Source: Theristus sp. LFF4_11
Taxonomy: Eukaryota; Nematoda; Chromadorea; Monhysterida; Xyalidae
Direction of reading: 5' to 3'
NCBI GenBank assembly: GCA_030248135.1
Contig: JASANC010003253.1
Span: 1 to 64,000, forward strand
Length of the DNA: 64,000 bases
Shown: positions 44,770 to 56,167 of the stretch, piece by piece
Layout of the letters: each line of letters starts with the position of its first letter
How positions within the stretch are numbered: position 1 is the first letter of the stretch
Notes under the pieces: model-generated
Database searches by the model: none
What the model saw: the letters and a program-made list of their open reading frames with translations, nothing else
Told to the model about the DNA's origin: nothing
Program-made: the position numbers and the translations under genes

Positions 44770-45354
44770 CAGTACCGTGGGCGAGGGGGGGTGGGGGGGG
44801 TACACCCCCCCAGAGCACCAGAGACCGTCGGGTGGGGGGGGGGGGGTGGGGGGGGCACCGTGCCACCCCCCCCCCCCCCCCCCCCTAACACCGGGCGCCC
44901 CCCCCCCATCGGACCCCCCCCCCTCGAAAATTTGGCCGACACCCCCCCCCCCACCCCCCCGGAAATTTTGTCTGGCGGAGACCCCCCAAATTTTCCGTGC
45001 ACCCTAAAATTTGTTTCGAAAACCATGATTTTATGTCCATAAAGTCCATAATATAAGCTGAATATATGAGAACTTGACCAGCTTCATTGTAATTTCAACG
45101 ATTTTGCAGCAAAATTTAGCGTTTTTCCTTCAAAATTTAAGCGAAAAATTATCATGGGGGGAGGGCGGGGGGGGGGGGGGGGGGGTGGACCCCCCACAGA
45201 AAATTTTGAACAAATGCACCCCCCATGGGACCCCCATGGGGGGGGGGTCCCACGTTACCATAGGTTGGACCCCCCCTCACTTTTTGGTCGGCCCCCCCCC
45301 CCCCCCACGGCACCATACCCCCCCTTCGAAAATTGATTTGGGCCCACGGTACTG
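44770..45354. mobile_element. C/G-tract MITE with CAGTACCG ends, second full-length copy
   Basis: 585 bases from CAGTACCGTGGGC to GCCCACGGTACTG, closely parallel to 25820-26399 in length and in the order of its internal spacers. It abuts the Rep-B relative on the left, and I see no clear target duplication. G- and C-runs reach 18-20 bases. Confidence 0.7.
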
Positions 45355-46167
45355 ATCTCTAGGTGTACCCCCCGCCCACGGTACTGGTTACCATAGTTTG
45401 GACCAGTACCGTGGGCCCAAACAAATTTTCGAAGGGGGGGGGGGTATGGTGCCGTGGGGGGGGGGGGTTGCCGACCAAAAAAGGGAGGGGGGGGTCCAAC
45501 CTATGGTAACGTGGGACCCCCCCAGGGGGGTCCCATGGGGGGGGGTGCATTATTACAAAAATTTATGTGGGGGGGTCGACCTCACCACCCCACCATGAAA
45601 TTTTTTCGCTTAAATTTGAAAAGAAAAACGCTAAATTTTGCTGCAAAATCGTTGAAATTACAATGAAGATGGTCAAGTTATCATATATTCAGCTTATATT
45701 ATGGACTTTATAGACAAAAAATCATGATTTTCGAAAAAACATTTAGGGTGTGCAGAAAATTTTGGGGGGGGGGGGGTCTCCGCCAGACAAAATTTCATGG
45801 GGGGTGTGGGGGGGGTGTCGGCCAAATTTTCGAGGGGGGGGTCCGATGGGGGGGTGCCCGGTTTAGGGGGGGGGTGGCACGGTGCCCCCCCCCCCCCCCC
45901 CCCACCCGACGGTCTCTGGTGCTCTGGGGGGGGGTGTACCCCCCCCCCCCCCCGCCCAGGGTACTGGTTTGGACCCCCCCTCACTTTTTGGTCGGAACCC
46001 CCCCCCACGGCACCATACCCCCCATACCGGGCCCACCCCACGGTACTGCTAGTAGTACCACCGAATACCGAAGCTGTAGGTGGGGGTGGGGTGGGGCGTG
46101 GAGGGCATAGTTGTTCAACTATGACAACTGGGGGGGGGGTAGAACAACTCTGACAACTGGGTTTGAA
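45355..46167. repeat. Inverted and partial C/G-tract elements
   Basis: Largely the reverse complement of 44770-45354 in two pieces (45400-45610 and 45740-45960), followed by CATAGTTGTTC- and GAACAACT-like words near 46108 and 46142. With the previous copy it forms a large imperfect palindrome. No gene is present. Confidence 0.55.
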
Positions 46168-46599
46168 GTTAGGGGCTTTGAAAATTTTTTTTATATTTTT
46201 TTTTAAATTTGAAAAAAAATTTCTTCGACTTTGCTCTGAAAATTCGATTTATGGCATAATTTTTTGAAAGTTCAAACCAAATTTTCTTCCCAACTTCTTT
46301 GTGTGCTTAGGTAAATGTCATTATTTGGTCATTTTGACCGACGTACTCTATGTTTTTCGATTTGGATGACTTCTAGAGTCAATTTTTAGCGTTGAAATGA
46401 CTTAACTGAATTGAAATATCGTTTCAGAAATCGTTTTCTTGCAACCAGTAGCGAAAATGAAAACCAACGTTTTCATTTAAAAAAAAATTAAAAAAAAATT
46501 TTTTTTTGAAAAAGAAAAAAAATAGAAAATTTTTTTTTCTTGACATCTCCAGGTGTACCCCCCCCACCCCCCCTCGTCTTCGGTACTGCCCCCCCATGG

Positions 46600-46912
46600 C
46601 AGTAGCGAAAGTGCGGGGGGGGGGGGGGGGTCCCCCCCTCAGCCAAAAAGCCTGCCCGTGCACGGGCAGATCCCCGTGTACCCCCCCCCCCTGTACCTCG
46701 ACACGGGTACTAGACTCCCCCCACCCCCCTCCGCGAGAAAACACGGGATCGCACCCCCCCCCCCTCACGGGGGTCAATCTCATCTCAATTTTTTCCAAAA
46801 ATACCGTAATTTTTGCATTTTTCTTGACGTTTGTGTCTGTCCCTGCATAGATTTTGTTGTTTCTGACCAAACAAGCAGCTTGTTTGCACAAAATATTCTG
46901 TATTTCACATAG
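46600..46912. mobile_element. Truncated CAGTAGCGAAAG element
   Basis: Starts CAGTAGCGAAAGTGCGGGG and matches 28772-29085, including AAGCAGCTTGTTTGC. It ends where the CATAGTTGTTCC element begins, so its right end is lost. Confidence 0.6.
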
Positions 46913-47732
46913 CATAGTTGTTCCAGAGCCGAGGGGTTGGGGGGCCGAAAGAGGGAGAAACCAGAAGAAGAAGGGAAAAGGTGGCCGCGGGGGGGGGGGC
47001 CATGTGTCTTTCTCTTGTGATCATGTGATCCATAATTTTCTCTCGCTGATCTACATGCTATTTTGTGCTGTTCCAGGTTCACCGTCTGTAGAATTTCGAC
47101 AAAGGACTGTTGCTGGCTTCAATTTCGATCATTTTCACAACGACATAATGGGACGTTCGCACAAACACGCTGGCTCGAATGATAAACGACGTTTTGCAAC
47201 CGCTAAGCGACAACGGGTTGAAACTCCACAAGACGACGACAATGACAGTTGTATCACCGATGAAGAACAGGTGTGTTGATCGGTAAATTGTTACTGTTTT
47301 TCTGTTTTGTTTTTTATTGTCTGTGCTTTGTTTAAACCAAGGACAACTTTATCCAGCTGTTGCATGGTTCCTTTCTTCAATTTGGGGGGGGGCGGTCAAA
47401 ATTTTGAAATTTGATAGATAGATAGCTAAAACGCTAAAAAGCTATAAAAACAGCAAAATAATGCTAAAAATACACTAAAAATCAAACTAAACGCGTATTT
47501 TACCTAAAATTAGCGAAATTTTCAACAATTACGAGCAAAAATAGTCAATTTTGGTCAAAAATTGACTCATTTTGTGTCTTCAAAGACAAAAATTTTCAGA
47601 TAGATAGCTGGCTGAAAATTTTTTTTCAGACAGATAATAGCTGAGCCGAAAAAACCTGTTTGATAGAGATAGATTCGAAGATTTTTTTGGGGGGCGGCCC
47701 CCCCCAGGCCCCCCCCCCCTAGAACAACTATG
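46913..47732. mobile_element. CATAGTTGTTCC element, second long copy
   Basis: 820 bases opening CATAGTTGTTCCAGAGCCG and closing GAACAACTATG, like 5002-5914. The interior differs at the left: 47080-47275 holds a short open stretch (GSPSVEFRQRTVAGFNFDHF) that may be captured foreign sequence, while the right half has the shared GATAGATAGCT region. No exact 8-base duplication was found. Confidence 0.6.
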
Positions 47733-48547
47733 TGTTATAGGTCTGATGGAGTTGTGCGATATGTTGTTAAACAGTTGGAGCGGAGATGTTGGTTAATACC
47801 ACATCACACGACCGTTTTTCAGATACCCGATAACATGGCCACATGTTAAAACTTGCGTGCTGAGCTAAACTAACGTGTTAAACTTGCGTCTGTCAGTTTC
47901 CCGCAACGTGATCGCGAAATCATGGTACGTGTTTTCGATACGATGATTTGAAGAGTGGGCTCTCGCCATGTGGCAGATAGCATAGCTGGTTGAACCTGAA
48001 AGTAAGTGTCTTGAGGGGGGGCGACCGGGTCGACAGGGGTTGCCGACTTAGCTACAACAAACAGGAATTTTTGAACACAGTCAAATTTTGGTAATTTTCC
48101 AAAGAGGAACAACTAAGAACGGTTCAATATTCAAGTACACGTCGAAAATTGTCCTGTTTTACTGTTGAAAATGCAACTTTCCCTCTATGAAATGGACATA
48201 ATTTCAATAAAACACGATTTTCGCTCTTATAGTTTTCCGGATCGTTCTGAAAATAGTCTAGATGACCTCAGCTTCGAACGAACCTAACTTGTAAAAAAAT
48301 TTAAATTTTTTTTTAATTTAAAAAAAAATCCGGATTTTTTCCCCCTAACCCTAGTTTCTGAGTAACTAACGTCTTTTTTTCTTTCATTCAAATTGTTGAA
48401 CGGCTTTTTGAGTCCTTTGCACCCAGAATAAAGATGCCTTGTTTGTTGACTCGGCTCGGCCATTGCGGCCTTCCCTCCAGCTCTACCGTATACGCTATAC
48501 ATGCGTGCTGTTTGTTGATTGAAGTAAATCAAACGACGACAACTGAA

Positions 48548-51500
48548 ATGACGACAGCAGCAGTGCCGCAAGGAATCGTGACGGACGGCGACGAGGACGA
48601 CGGAATCGGACAAGAGCACCAGGATGACCAGGCGCAGCATGTGGGCGCAAACGCGCAGTGCTGCGCTCCAGAACATCTGTCGCTGAGTGACTGCAGCAAT
48701 AACAACAACAGCATTTCGCACGTGCACTGCTCGTCGACAGCAGCTGTGAAAATGGCCGCATTCCACGATCAACGAACTCTGTCGCTCGACAGCGGCAGCG
48801 CAACAGCCAGCTCTGAGGCATTCATTGTGAGAGCTTACTACACGCACAACGCTTTGTAATTGTAATGTAATGTCGAGTTCAGGTCTCAAACACTAAAATC
48901 ACCCAACTGTTTTGTTAGTAAGCGTGAAAATTGAAAAAACTTGACGATAGTCAGTGTTTGTTACTGGTTCTCGTATCTTGTTTTGTCGGCAAGGAAACCA
49001 CCATGGTATGACCTATTTTTTCAAACGTGTCCCACTGAAATGACGTCATGTGCCGCCAAACATGCGCTTGCTGTTCACAGCAAGCCAGACTTTCCCGTTT
49101 AGCCGATTTCTTTCCGTAAACAAATGGTGAATGTCGAATCAGTCACACCAAACTGACATTTTGGTGCCTTTACTTTGACAAACGGGCGTTTTTAAAGCAA
49201 ATGACGTCATTTTAGTCCCGACACGTTTGAATACATCCACAATAATTAATTGTTTCGTTCATATTTCAGCGCATCATAACCGACGGTACCATGGCGCTGA
49301 ATGCTCGCAGTGTTAGTGCATACATCGAAAGCCCGACGGTATGTTGCGTTTTCGACTTTCGGTTGAGTTTTTTTCAATCATTTGCAAGTTCTGATCGATG
49401 GTTGAGATTGGTAAAATAAAAAAGGTGAAAGAATCCCACAACCAACAAGACTCGTTTTTTCACGTTTTTTCAAAGTCAGTCGTAAAACTTGAAGTTGCAA
49501 GGAAACGTAACAAGTGAGTGGTTCTTACGTTCGCCAACGTGTTGCAATGCATTTCTCAGTGGACCGAGGCAAGCTGTTCAACAGCATCGCAAGCATCGGC
49601 CAGTGTTGGTGCGGCCGAGGACAGCGCAGTCAGTGTGCAGCCGTCTGCTCTGCATGCACGCTCGTCTGCGTCCATGGTGAACGTGCTCACTGACGACATG
49701 GTACACTTGACATGCAACCCACAACGTTAGCAGTCGTTCATTTTGCATCTGCTTGCCTTGTTGTTCGTGTGTCGGGGCAATTCGGGGGAGGCCGATATTG
49801 ATGGCTGCAGCAAGTTTTTCAGATAGATAGCTGCAAAAATTTTGGGTAACGCGGGGGGGGGCATGTGACTATGGAGGGGGGGATCAAAAACTTGAAGTCA
49901 GATAGATAGCAGAAACGCTAAAAGAGGTAAAAACAGCTAAATTTTGCTTTAAAATGTTTAAAAATTTAGTATAAACGCATATTTTGCCTAAAATTTGCAA
50001 AATTTACCGAAAATTCAAGAAAAAGGTCAATTTTAATCAAAAATTAACTCATTTTATGTCTTCGAAGCCAAAAAATACTTCTGAGTCAGGCCTGTTTTTT
50101 GCAGATTTGATTCAATTCTTACCGATCTTAAAAACTCAACAGCGTTTGTCAATCTGTCCCATGTAAAACTGTTTAGATGAGACGACGACGACGTCGTCAG
50201 AGCGGTCCACTGAGAAAATAAGCAGTGAGCAACTGTGGTGCGTGAACAACAACACACTGGCAAACGAACAGCAGTGGTCATCATTGGCTAATGGCATGGC
50301 GGCATCAACCAACACCGATCTTGATTGTCGTGTTGATTGTCCTGAGAAAGTCGTTGGCACGATGGAGACGTACGTGTCGTATCGCATTGTCACTCAAGTG
50401 CGTGTTTTTGCTGAATCTCTGTGTCTCAGTGCAACACATCGTTTGTTGCACGTCATTTCCTTGCACTCTCGGTCTCTGCACCGAAGTGTCTCGTCTCAAT
50501 GGTCTCACGTTTGTCTTTTTTCTTTGCGGACGAATGCTCGGTCGGATTTTTTGGACGCTCGCTACGAAGTACGCCGACGCTACAACGATTTTGTGTGGCT
50601 GCGACAAACGTTGGAGTACAACTTTCAAATGTGCCTTTTGCCGGTATAGTGCTGTTTTGCTTGTTGGTGCAAAAGTGAGCGTCAATTCGTTTGTAATTTT
50701 GTGTTGCGTTCACACAGGCGCTGCCAGAGAAGCACAGCGTTTACAGTCTGGATCGTTTCGACGCGCAGTTCATTCGAGCTCGTTGCTACCTGCTGCATCT
50801 GTTCATGCAGTCGTTGGCTGCCATTCCGCGCGTCACACGACACGAAACATTTCGATCGTTTATAACACTCGAGCAAAAGGTGCCTTTTCTTGCATTGCAT
50901 TTGATTTGCTCTCTGCTTTGCTAGTGCACGTACCGACAGTATCGAGGTAGGAGGGGCTGAGCTTCCCTCCTCACTGCTCAGCCTCATGCAAACTCACATT
51001 TTTAGTGATTTCCAGAATGCGTTTATTGCTTTATTGCAGGAATGGGCGGCTTACAAGCGATCGGAAGGTACATCTCAGAAAGTGAAAGAGTCGCTGTACA
51101 ACATTGCGACTGGCTGGATCTCAGAGCAGACGTCAGCTGAAAGTCGCCAATTCACGGCTCAGCACGCTCAGTGTCACGTTGGTTCATTGGCATTGTCATT
51201 CTTTGCGTCCGGCTTTCCCACATTTCAGCAATAACCAAGCAATCAATCAATGAGAACTTGAAAAGCTTGCAGGAGCTGGCGCAAGCGCTGGCGGCGTTCG
51301 AGCGAATGTCGACACGGACCAATAAGTCGGTGCTGCAGACCAGTCAAGACTTGACCAGTGAACAGGTTCACTTGCGGTTTATGTCCTACCAGAAAAGTCA
51401 AAGTACTGTTTCTCTAGAATCAGCAAGAAAACTGGTGAACTGTGTGAAGAGGATGGTGTGCGATAGGGGAGAACGGTTTTCCTTTGTAGCAAGTGTATTG

Positions 51501-53047
51501 TTTTGTGTTTTGTTGTGTTCACACCAGTGGCACACAGGTGGTGCTGGAGCACATGGCCAGTTGCGAGAGTGACCGTGTGCTCGCTGCTGGTGCACAGTCG
51601 TTGGCAGATGCGTTGCTCGCCAGCAGTGCTGCGAACGCTCAACTCGCGAGCATGCACGAACTGCACGTGCAGTTGCCTGTGCGCCATGCTGCGTTATACG
51701 CTGATGCCATCAAGGTATCGCTCACGTTGTTTGCTAATTATTTAGTATTTGGTTTTTGCTTGCTAGTTTGGCAAACCCGAACATATCACTGTTTGAACAC
51801 GTTTGTCTTGTGTGTACCCATCCGTCTGTGCTGTCACCATCTTTTGTTGGGTTTAGCCCATGCTGGCCTTGTCGTACTGACGAGCCTGGGGGCAGCGGAC
51901 CGCAAGAAACAGTGCTTGCGCTGGTTGCAATGCCAAACGGGCAATCGCACGATAAGCCTCCGAAAGACCAAAACTCTCACCGCGAAAGAGGATCGACTGT
52001 CTCTCTCCGCCGCTGTCCTTGTGCTACCAATTCACGAATGCGGCGTGTCTCGCTTTCGGTGGCTGTGGTATGATGATATTGATAATGTGCGTTGTTTACG
52101 CAGGTGGTGCTACGGCGACGTGAGACGATCGAGGCTGAGCAGCTGCGTGCCACAGAGGCGGTCAAAAAGAGAAAGAAGGAGCTGGACGAGGTGGACAGTT
52201 TGCTGGCCGCTGCCAACCACGCGCACTCATACACGCAAACGCAACGCGCACGACTCGTCCAACGGCGCCTCAAGCTCGCTGATCAACTCGATGCTGTGCG
52301 TTCTCAGCTACGCTGTTTCTTGTTGCCACACTAATTCTCGTAACAAAACTGAAACCTGCGTGAGAAACGCGCATATGACGTCATTTTTGCGGAAACGTTC
52401 AAAATAATAACGCGTACTCGGGTGATTGGGTATCAGTGTTGCTTCAGAGCCGTCACAGTGTGGCACGCAGCGAGCTGGATTTGCGTGACGCGAACGCTGA
52501 GCTTGTGCTCGAAATCGGCCGTTGGAAGGAGCAACGCAGGGCGCGCACCGTGCAGCTCATGCGCACCTACGCACAGCATCGGCTGCACGCACATCACTTG
52601 GTGCGTCTGAGCTGTTCGTTGATTTGCTTTCTGGCTCTGCGACTCGCTGCGTGCGTACACGGCAAGCCAGTTACCTGCTTGATATTATGCCCATTGAAAC
52701 TGACCCTGGTACCTCAGAGACGACCGGCACATTTGGGAAACTAATTTTCTTTCCATGTCTGCAAAAATGCACTGAGTCGCAAAACCAAAAACAATCAATA
52801 ATACAGTTTGGTGGTATGCTAGTTACTAGAACCAATCAAACCCTTTAAAATTGAAATTGCTTTGCTTTATTGATGGCAAGTTTTGTTTCGGCTGCAGTGC
52901 GCGACGGCGTGGCAAAAGGCACTGGACGAATTGGACAGAGCAGACACGCCTGCGTCACACGCCACAAACGTTGTGTCTCCGTCCGTGGCCGTGTATTGTG
53001 ATATTACGAAACGAGATGGTGATCCACAGCAAAATGGGCTTGCGTAG
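48548..53047 (+). CDS. SNX7/SNX30-like sorting nexin (PX-BAR)
   Basis: PX domains bind PI3P on endosomes and BAR domains bend membranes; SNX7/30 act with SNX4 in recycling and autophagy. Twelve predicted exons: 48548-48826, 49270-49338, 49560-49700, 50182-50397, 50530-50643, 50718-50879, 51040-51181, 51229-51365, 51538-51714, 52104-52295, 52448-52600, 52898-53047 (643 residues). An unconserved Ser/Asp/Asn-rich N-terminus precedes the PX domain, with VGTMETYVSYRIVT, RYEVRRRYNDFVWLRQTLE, ALPEKHSV and FIRARCYLLHLFMQ. The rest is helical and fits the BAR region. An upstream in-frame ATG at 48434 is possible. The exon 7 donor is uncertain. The exon 5 acceptor is not AG: the family alignment needs it after TTTGCGG, and the 132-base interval is itself open. 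Introns 1 and 3 hold a CRE-MITE and GATAG-rich repeat. Confidence 0.82.
49002..49245 (-). mobile_element. CRE-MITE copy in sorting-nexin intron 1
   Basis: Inverted copy with TGACGTCA near both ends (at about 49041 and 49202) and outer words ACCTATTTTTTCAAACGTG and CACGTTTGAATACATCCAC. A related fragment with one TGACGTCA lies in intron 10 near 52376-52405. Confidence 0.75.
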
Positions 53048-54057
53048 TCGTAGAATGTTCCGTCAAATCATGCTGGTGCTTTAGTATGACGTAAAGTAGA
53101 TGCTTTTTGGACAGTTTTATTCTTTTAAGGTGCACGGTGCATTGTACGTAATATTTGTATTATTTGGCTATGGGTGCAACGCTCGTCAAGGTGACCTGCA
53201 ACTGCAATCTGCAAACCATACCCAAGTTATACACTGCATTCTGCGAGTTTTTTTTTTCAAAAGGTAATAGGTGTCAGTCTTGCGGCGCATTCGTGTTGTA
53301 GCTGCGCGGGCACTAATACTGCAACATGAATGCGCCCGTAGGTGTCTTTTGGCAGCTAAACTCAAAAAATTAGGTGTTTTAAAATAAAACTGTTCCAAAA
53401 TCGCTGTCAGCAGCACTAAAAATGCAAGAAGTAAGAGTAACTTCAGAGAAGAAAGTATGAAATGGCAAATGTTTCGTTTGCAAACCGACTTCAGCGGTCA
53501 ATTTCAATATAAATCCAGTCATCCGCAGCTTCTTGTCGGAGCGAAGAAAACTTTTATAAAATAGTTGTGAAAACGCAAAATTCCTTTACGATTTTAGGTG
53601 TCTCATGTCTCATTTTACCTGAACTCAAAATTTTAGATGTCATCAATCTAGGTGTCTGACACCTATTTAAGTCTAAAAAAACACTGGTTCCATTGTATGT
53701 ACATATGTACATTTGGATGTTTGTTGTGATTCATCATAGGTGTGACTTCACCGGTTCTTTTTTATAATTTTTGGGTTTAGCATTAGTTTTTGTACTCGAC
53801 TTGTTCTGTCTTGGTACATTCTGTACGTGAAATGTTTTATTTGTCTTTCATGCGATTGTTTTCGTGTTTATCCACTGCATAATTAACATTTGGCGCATAA
53901 TTGTTAGCACAGATTTCATTTTCCAGAATGTTCAACTCAACGACAACGACCATTGTGATATTCAGTTTGCGATAACGGTTTGTTCATCGACTTTTTTTAC
54001 ATGCCCACTCCCCATTACTGTTCCCAGCTCTGTTCATTCCTGCATGGGTTTGGAACT
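53048..54057. repeat. Intergenic with TAGGTGTC repeat (copy 1)
   Basis: 53330-53690 matches 63370-63720: both have a GCGAAGAAAA block, a GTTGTGAAAACG word and an end reading GACACCTATTTA with multiple TAGGTGTC words. The remainder shows no gene. Confidence 0.55.
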
Positions 54058-54310
54058 TTGACTATTGTGGATTTATTCAAACGTGACCGGACTAAAATGA
54101 CGTCATTTGCTTTAAAAATGCCCGTTTGCCAAAGTACAGGCATTAAAATTTTAGTTTGGTGTGACTGATTCGACATTCACCATATTTGTTTACAGGAATA
54201 AATCGGCTAAACGAAAAGTCTGGTTTGCTGTGACTGTGAGAGACAAGCGCGTGTTTTGGGGCGCATGACGTCATTTTCAGTAGGACACGTTCGAAAAAAT
54301 AGGCCATATT
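54058..54310 (+). mobile_element. CRE-MITE copy upstream of RGS protein 2
   Basis: About 250 bases from CTATTGTGGATTTATTCAAA to TTCGAAAAAATAGGCCATA, with TGACGTCA near both ends and a short insertion (GTGAGAGACA) relative to other copies. It lies about 700-950 bases upstream of the first RGS exon. Confidence 0.75.
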
Positions 54311-55019
54311 ACAGCTGCAACATAAATAATGTCATCATTGTATTTTACAGCACAATTATCATTCATCATCGAACACGTACTGTATGACCCGTTTCTGCCT
54401 TCGTTGATATCAAAAATGTCAACATCATTGGATGTTAAAAGAAAAAATAGTAAAAATGCCGAGAACCGTTTGTTGCTTTGAATGGGGCTGATATTTGTGC
54501 GGCAAGCACCTACCTGGCTCAGGTTGGAGCAGTGCAGATTTGGTCATTTATGTTTTGTAGTGCAGATACTTCAGATTTTTTTCCGATTTGTTGGCTTGAG
54601 AAGTGCGCGCACGCGTGAGACATTGTTTTCAATTCCAACAGTCATTCTGTTGTCATGCGAACCGTCCATTGATGTAAACAGGTATCATAACATTCTTTTC
54701 AATTGTGAGCCGAGGCCGGAGGCTGAAGATAAATCTGTGTTCTCTTGATAATTTTCTTTCACACTTTTCTTTTTCGTTTTCTATCGTGCATGTGAATCGT
54801 GTTTTAGTACCAGAGTTTTGGGCAGACAAAGAAAATGTATCAGCAGAAATAGTAAGTAGACGTAGTTACAGTAAGTATGTATTAGGAACAATATTTTTTC
54901 AAACACTAGTTGCCCACTCTCTTCTTACTGAATTGCTGAGGAGAGTGACTAAGCGAATAGAGTGGGCTGAGGCGCGATTGTTGTTGCAGCAACGGAGAAC
55001 GTGAATCGGTGAAGGCGAA
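54311..55019. other. Presumed upstream region of RGS protein 2
   Basis: No recognised gene. Short ORFs at 54482-55004 lack family resemblance. The sequence may hold a promoter or an unrecognised 5' exon. Confidence 0.3.
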
Positions 55020-55822
55020 ATGGCAGGAGCCTGCGCGTCGGTGGCGCCTGATCAGTCGCCTGACGATGGTGCTGCAGGCGACGCGTCGCAGTGGCAATCG
55101 GCTGCCGAACCGAGAAAGTGTCGATGAGGCTGCCTCGAAACCAGCGACGCCGGAGACCTTCCGTACGTCGCACTGTGCCTCTTTCAGTTTCGACGCACAC
55201 GCACAGCGATCGCACAACCATTTTCAGTGGAGGTCATCTCCGAGATGGCTGATGATGAGCAAGGTGAGAGAGCACTTGCTGATGAGAAGCAGTGCATGAT
55301 TGCGCAGTCACCGTTGGGGCAGCTGCTTGCTCATACCCGCGGGCGTCGTGCGTTCACGAAGTATCTCCAGTCGCAGTACGCTGACGAGAACATTCTGTTC
55401 TACTCGGCCTGCGAGGCGGCCGCACGGCAGCGCTCTGACTTTTCGTTTGCGGTACTCGCGCACGAGATCTACACGACGTTCATCGCTGACGACGGATGTT
55501 TGGAGGTACGTTTGTATAACGTGATTGTTGGGGTGACAACTGAAGAACTTATCCACCGTCAAGATAAGCCCGTTTTGGTGAAACCAGGGACTGACTGAAA
55601 CATGCGAGTTCATTCGGATAAAATGGTTGCATTTTTTGACTTCAGGTCAACATCAGCAGTGAGATGAAAAACGCTATCACAAAAGGACTGCAAGAAAAGC
55701 CGCCGAACAAACTGCTGTTCGAGCCCGCTAAACTGCACATTTTTCATTTGATGGAGAAAGACGCGTTCAAACGCTTTCAAAAGACAAAAGAGTATGCTGA
55801 ATGGTTGGAGGATGGCAAATGA
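55020..55822 (+). CDS. RGS-domain protein 2
   Basis: Paralogue of the gene at 34286-35159 with the same exon plan: a 5' exon ending 55162, then 55228-55505 and 55646-55822 (last exon the same length, 177 bases). The RGS box reads TRGRRAFTKYLQSQYA, DENILFYSACE and, after the intron, VNISSEMK...HIFHLMEKDAFKRFQKTKEY. The 5' exon is homologous to that of RGS 1 (LISRLTMVLQATRR beside MISRMTNVLRAMRT), but its start is unclear: the frame has no ATG at the equivalent place. An ATG at 55020 opens another frame that meets a stop. The next in-frame ATG is near 55066. The region before the box (ADDEQGERALADEKQ) differs from the Asp-rich run of RGS 1. Confidence 0.75.
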
Positions 55823-56167
55823 GCATTGCATTTGGACAGGGTTCATTCGGATACAAATGCTTCAGCCGCTGTTTGAAACGCTTTGGCGGGATATGAATGA
55901 CAGCCGAAAACAGATTACATCGACCCTTTTGTTTTACCATTTTTATTCTAACGAAACCCGAACTTGATACATTTTTACAAAACATATTATTTTGCGGAGA
56001 TAACGTGATGTGATGTGTCAGTGAACTTGCAGTCATCAACAATATGTTGTTCTCGCAAATAATAGGCAGTGCACGACGTGGCGCCCTTCAGGGTGACCGA
56101 GTGTAACAGAATGTCAGCGTCGATTTCAAATGAGTGATGCGCCATCTGAACACACATCCTCAGCATG
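55823..56167. other. Spacer between convergent RGS protein 2 and DCAF17-like genes
   Basis: Contains no repeat or exon that I recognise; it should hold both 3' untranslated regions. Confidence 0.4.

Larger units (their letters stand above)
46168..48353 (-). mobile_element. Inverted Rep-B copy broken by later insertions
   Basis: 46168-46440 and 47733-48353 are the two inverted halves of Rep-B, the right border reading CCCCCTAACCCTA. Between them lie the CAGTAGCG remnant and the CATAGTTGTTCC element. The stretch around 47870 reads through the hAT copy 1 target, a second empty site. The target duplication of this copy is not exact. Confidence 0.65.

Noticed and set aside
48548..55822. A single SNX13/14/25-type protein joining the PX region and RGS protein 2
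   Set aside because: In those proteins RGS precedes PX. Here the PX-BAR gene comes first, ends with its own TAG at 53045-53047, and the RGS gene has a paralogue standing alone at 34286.
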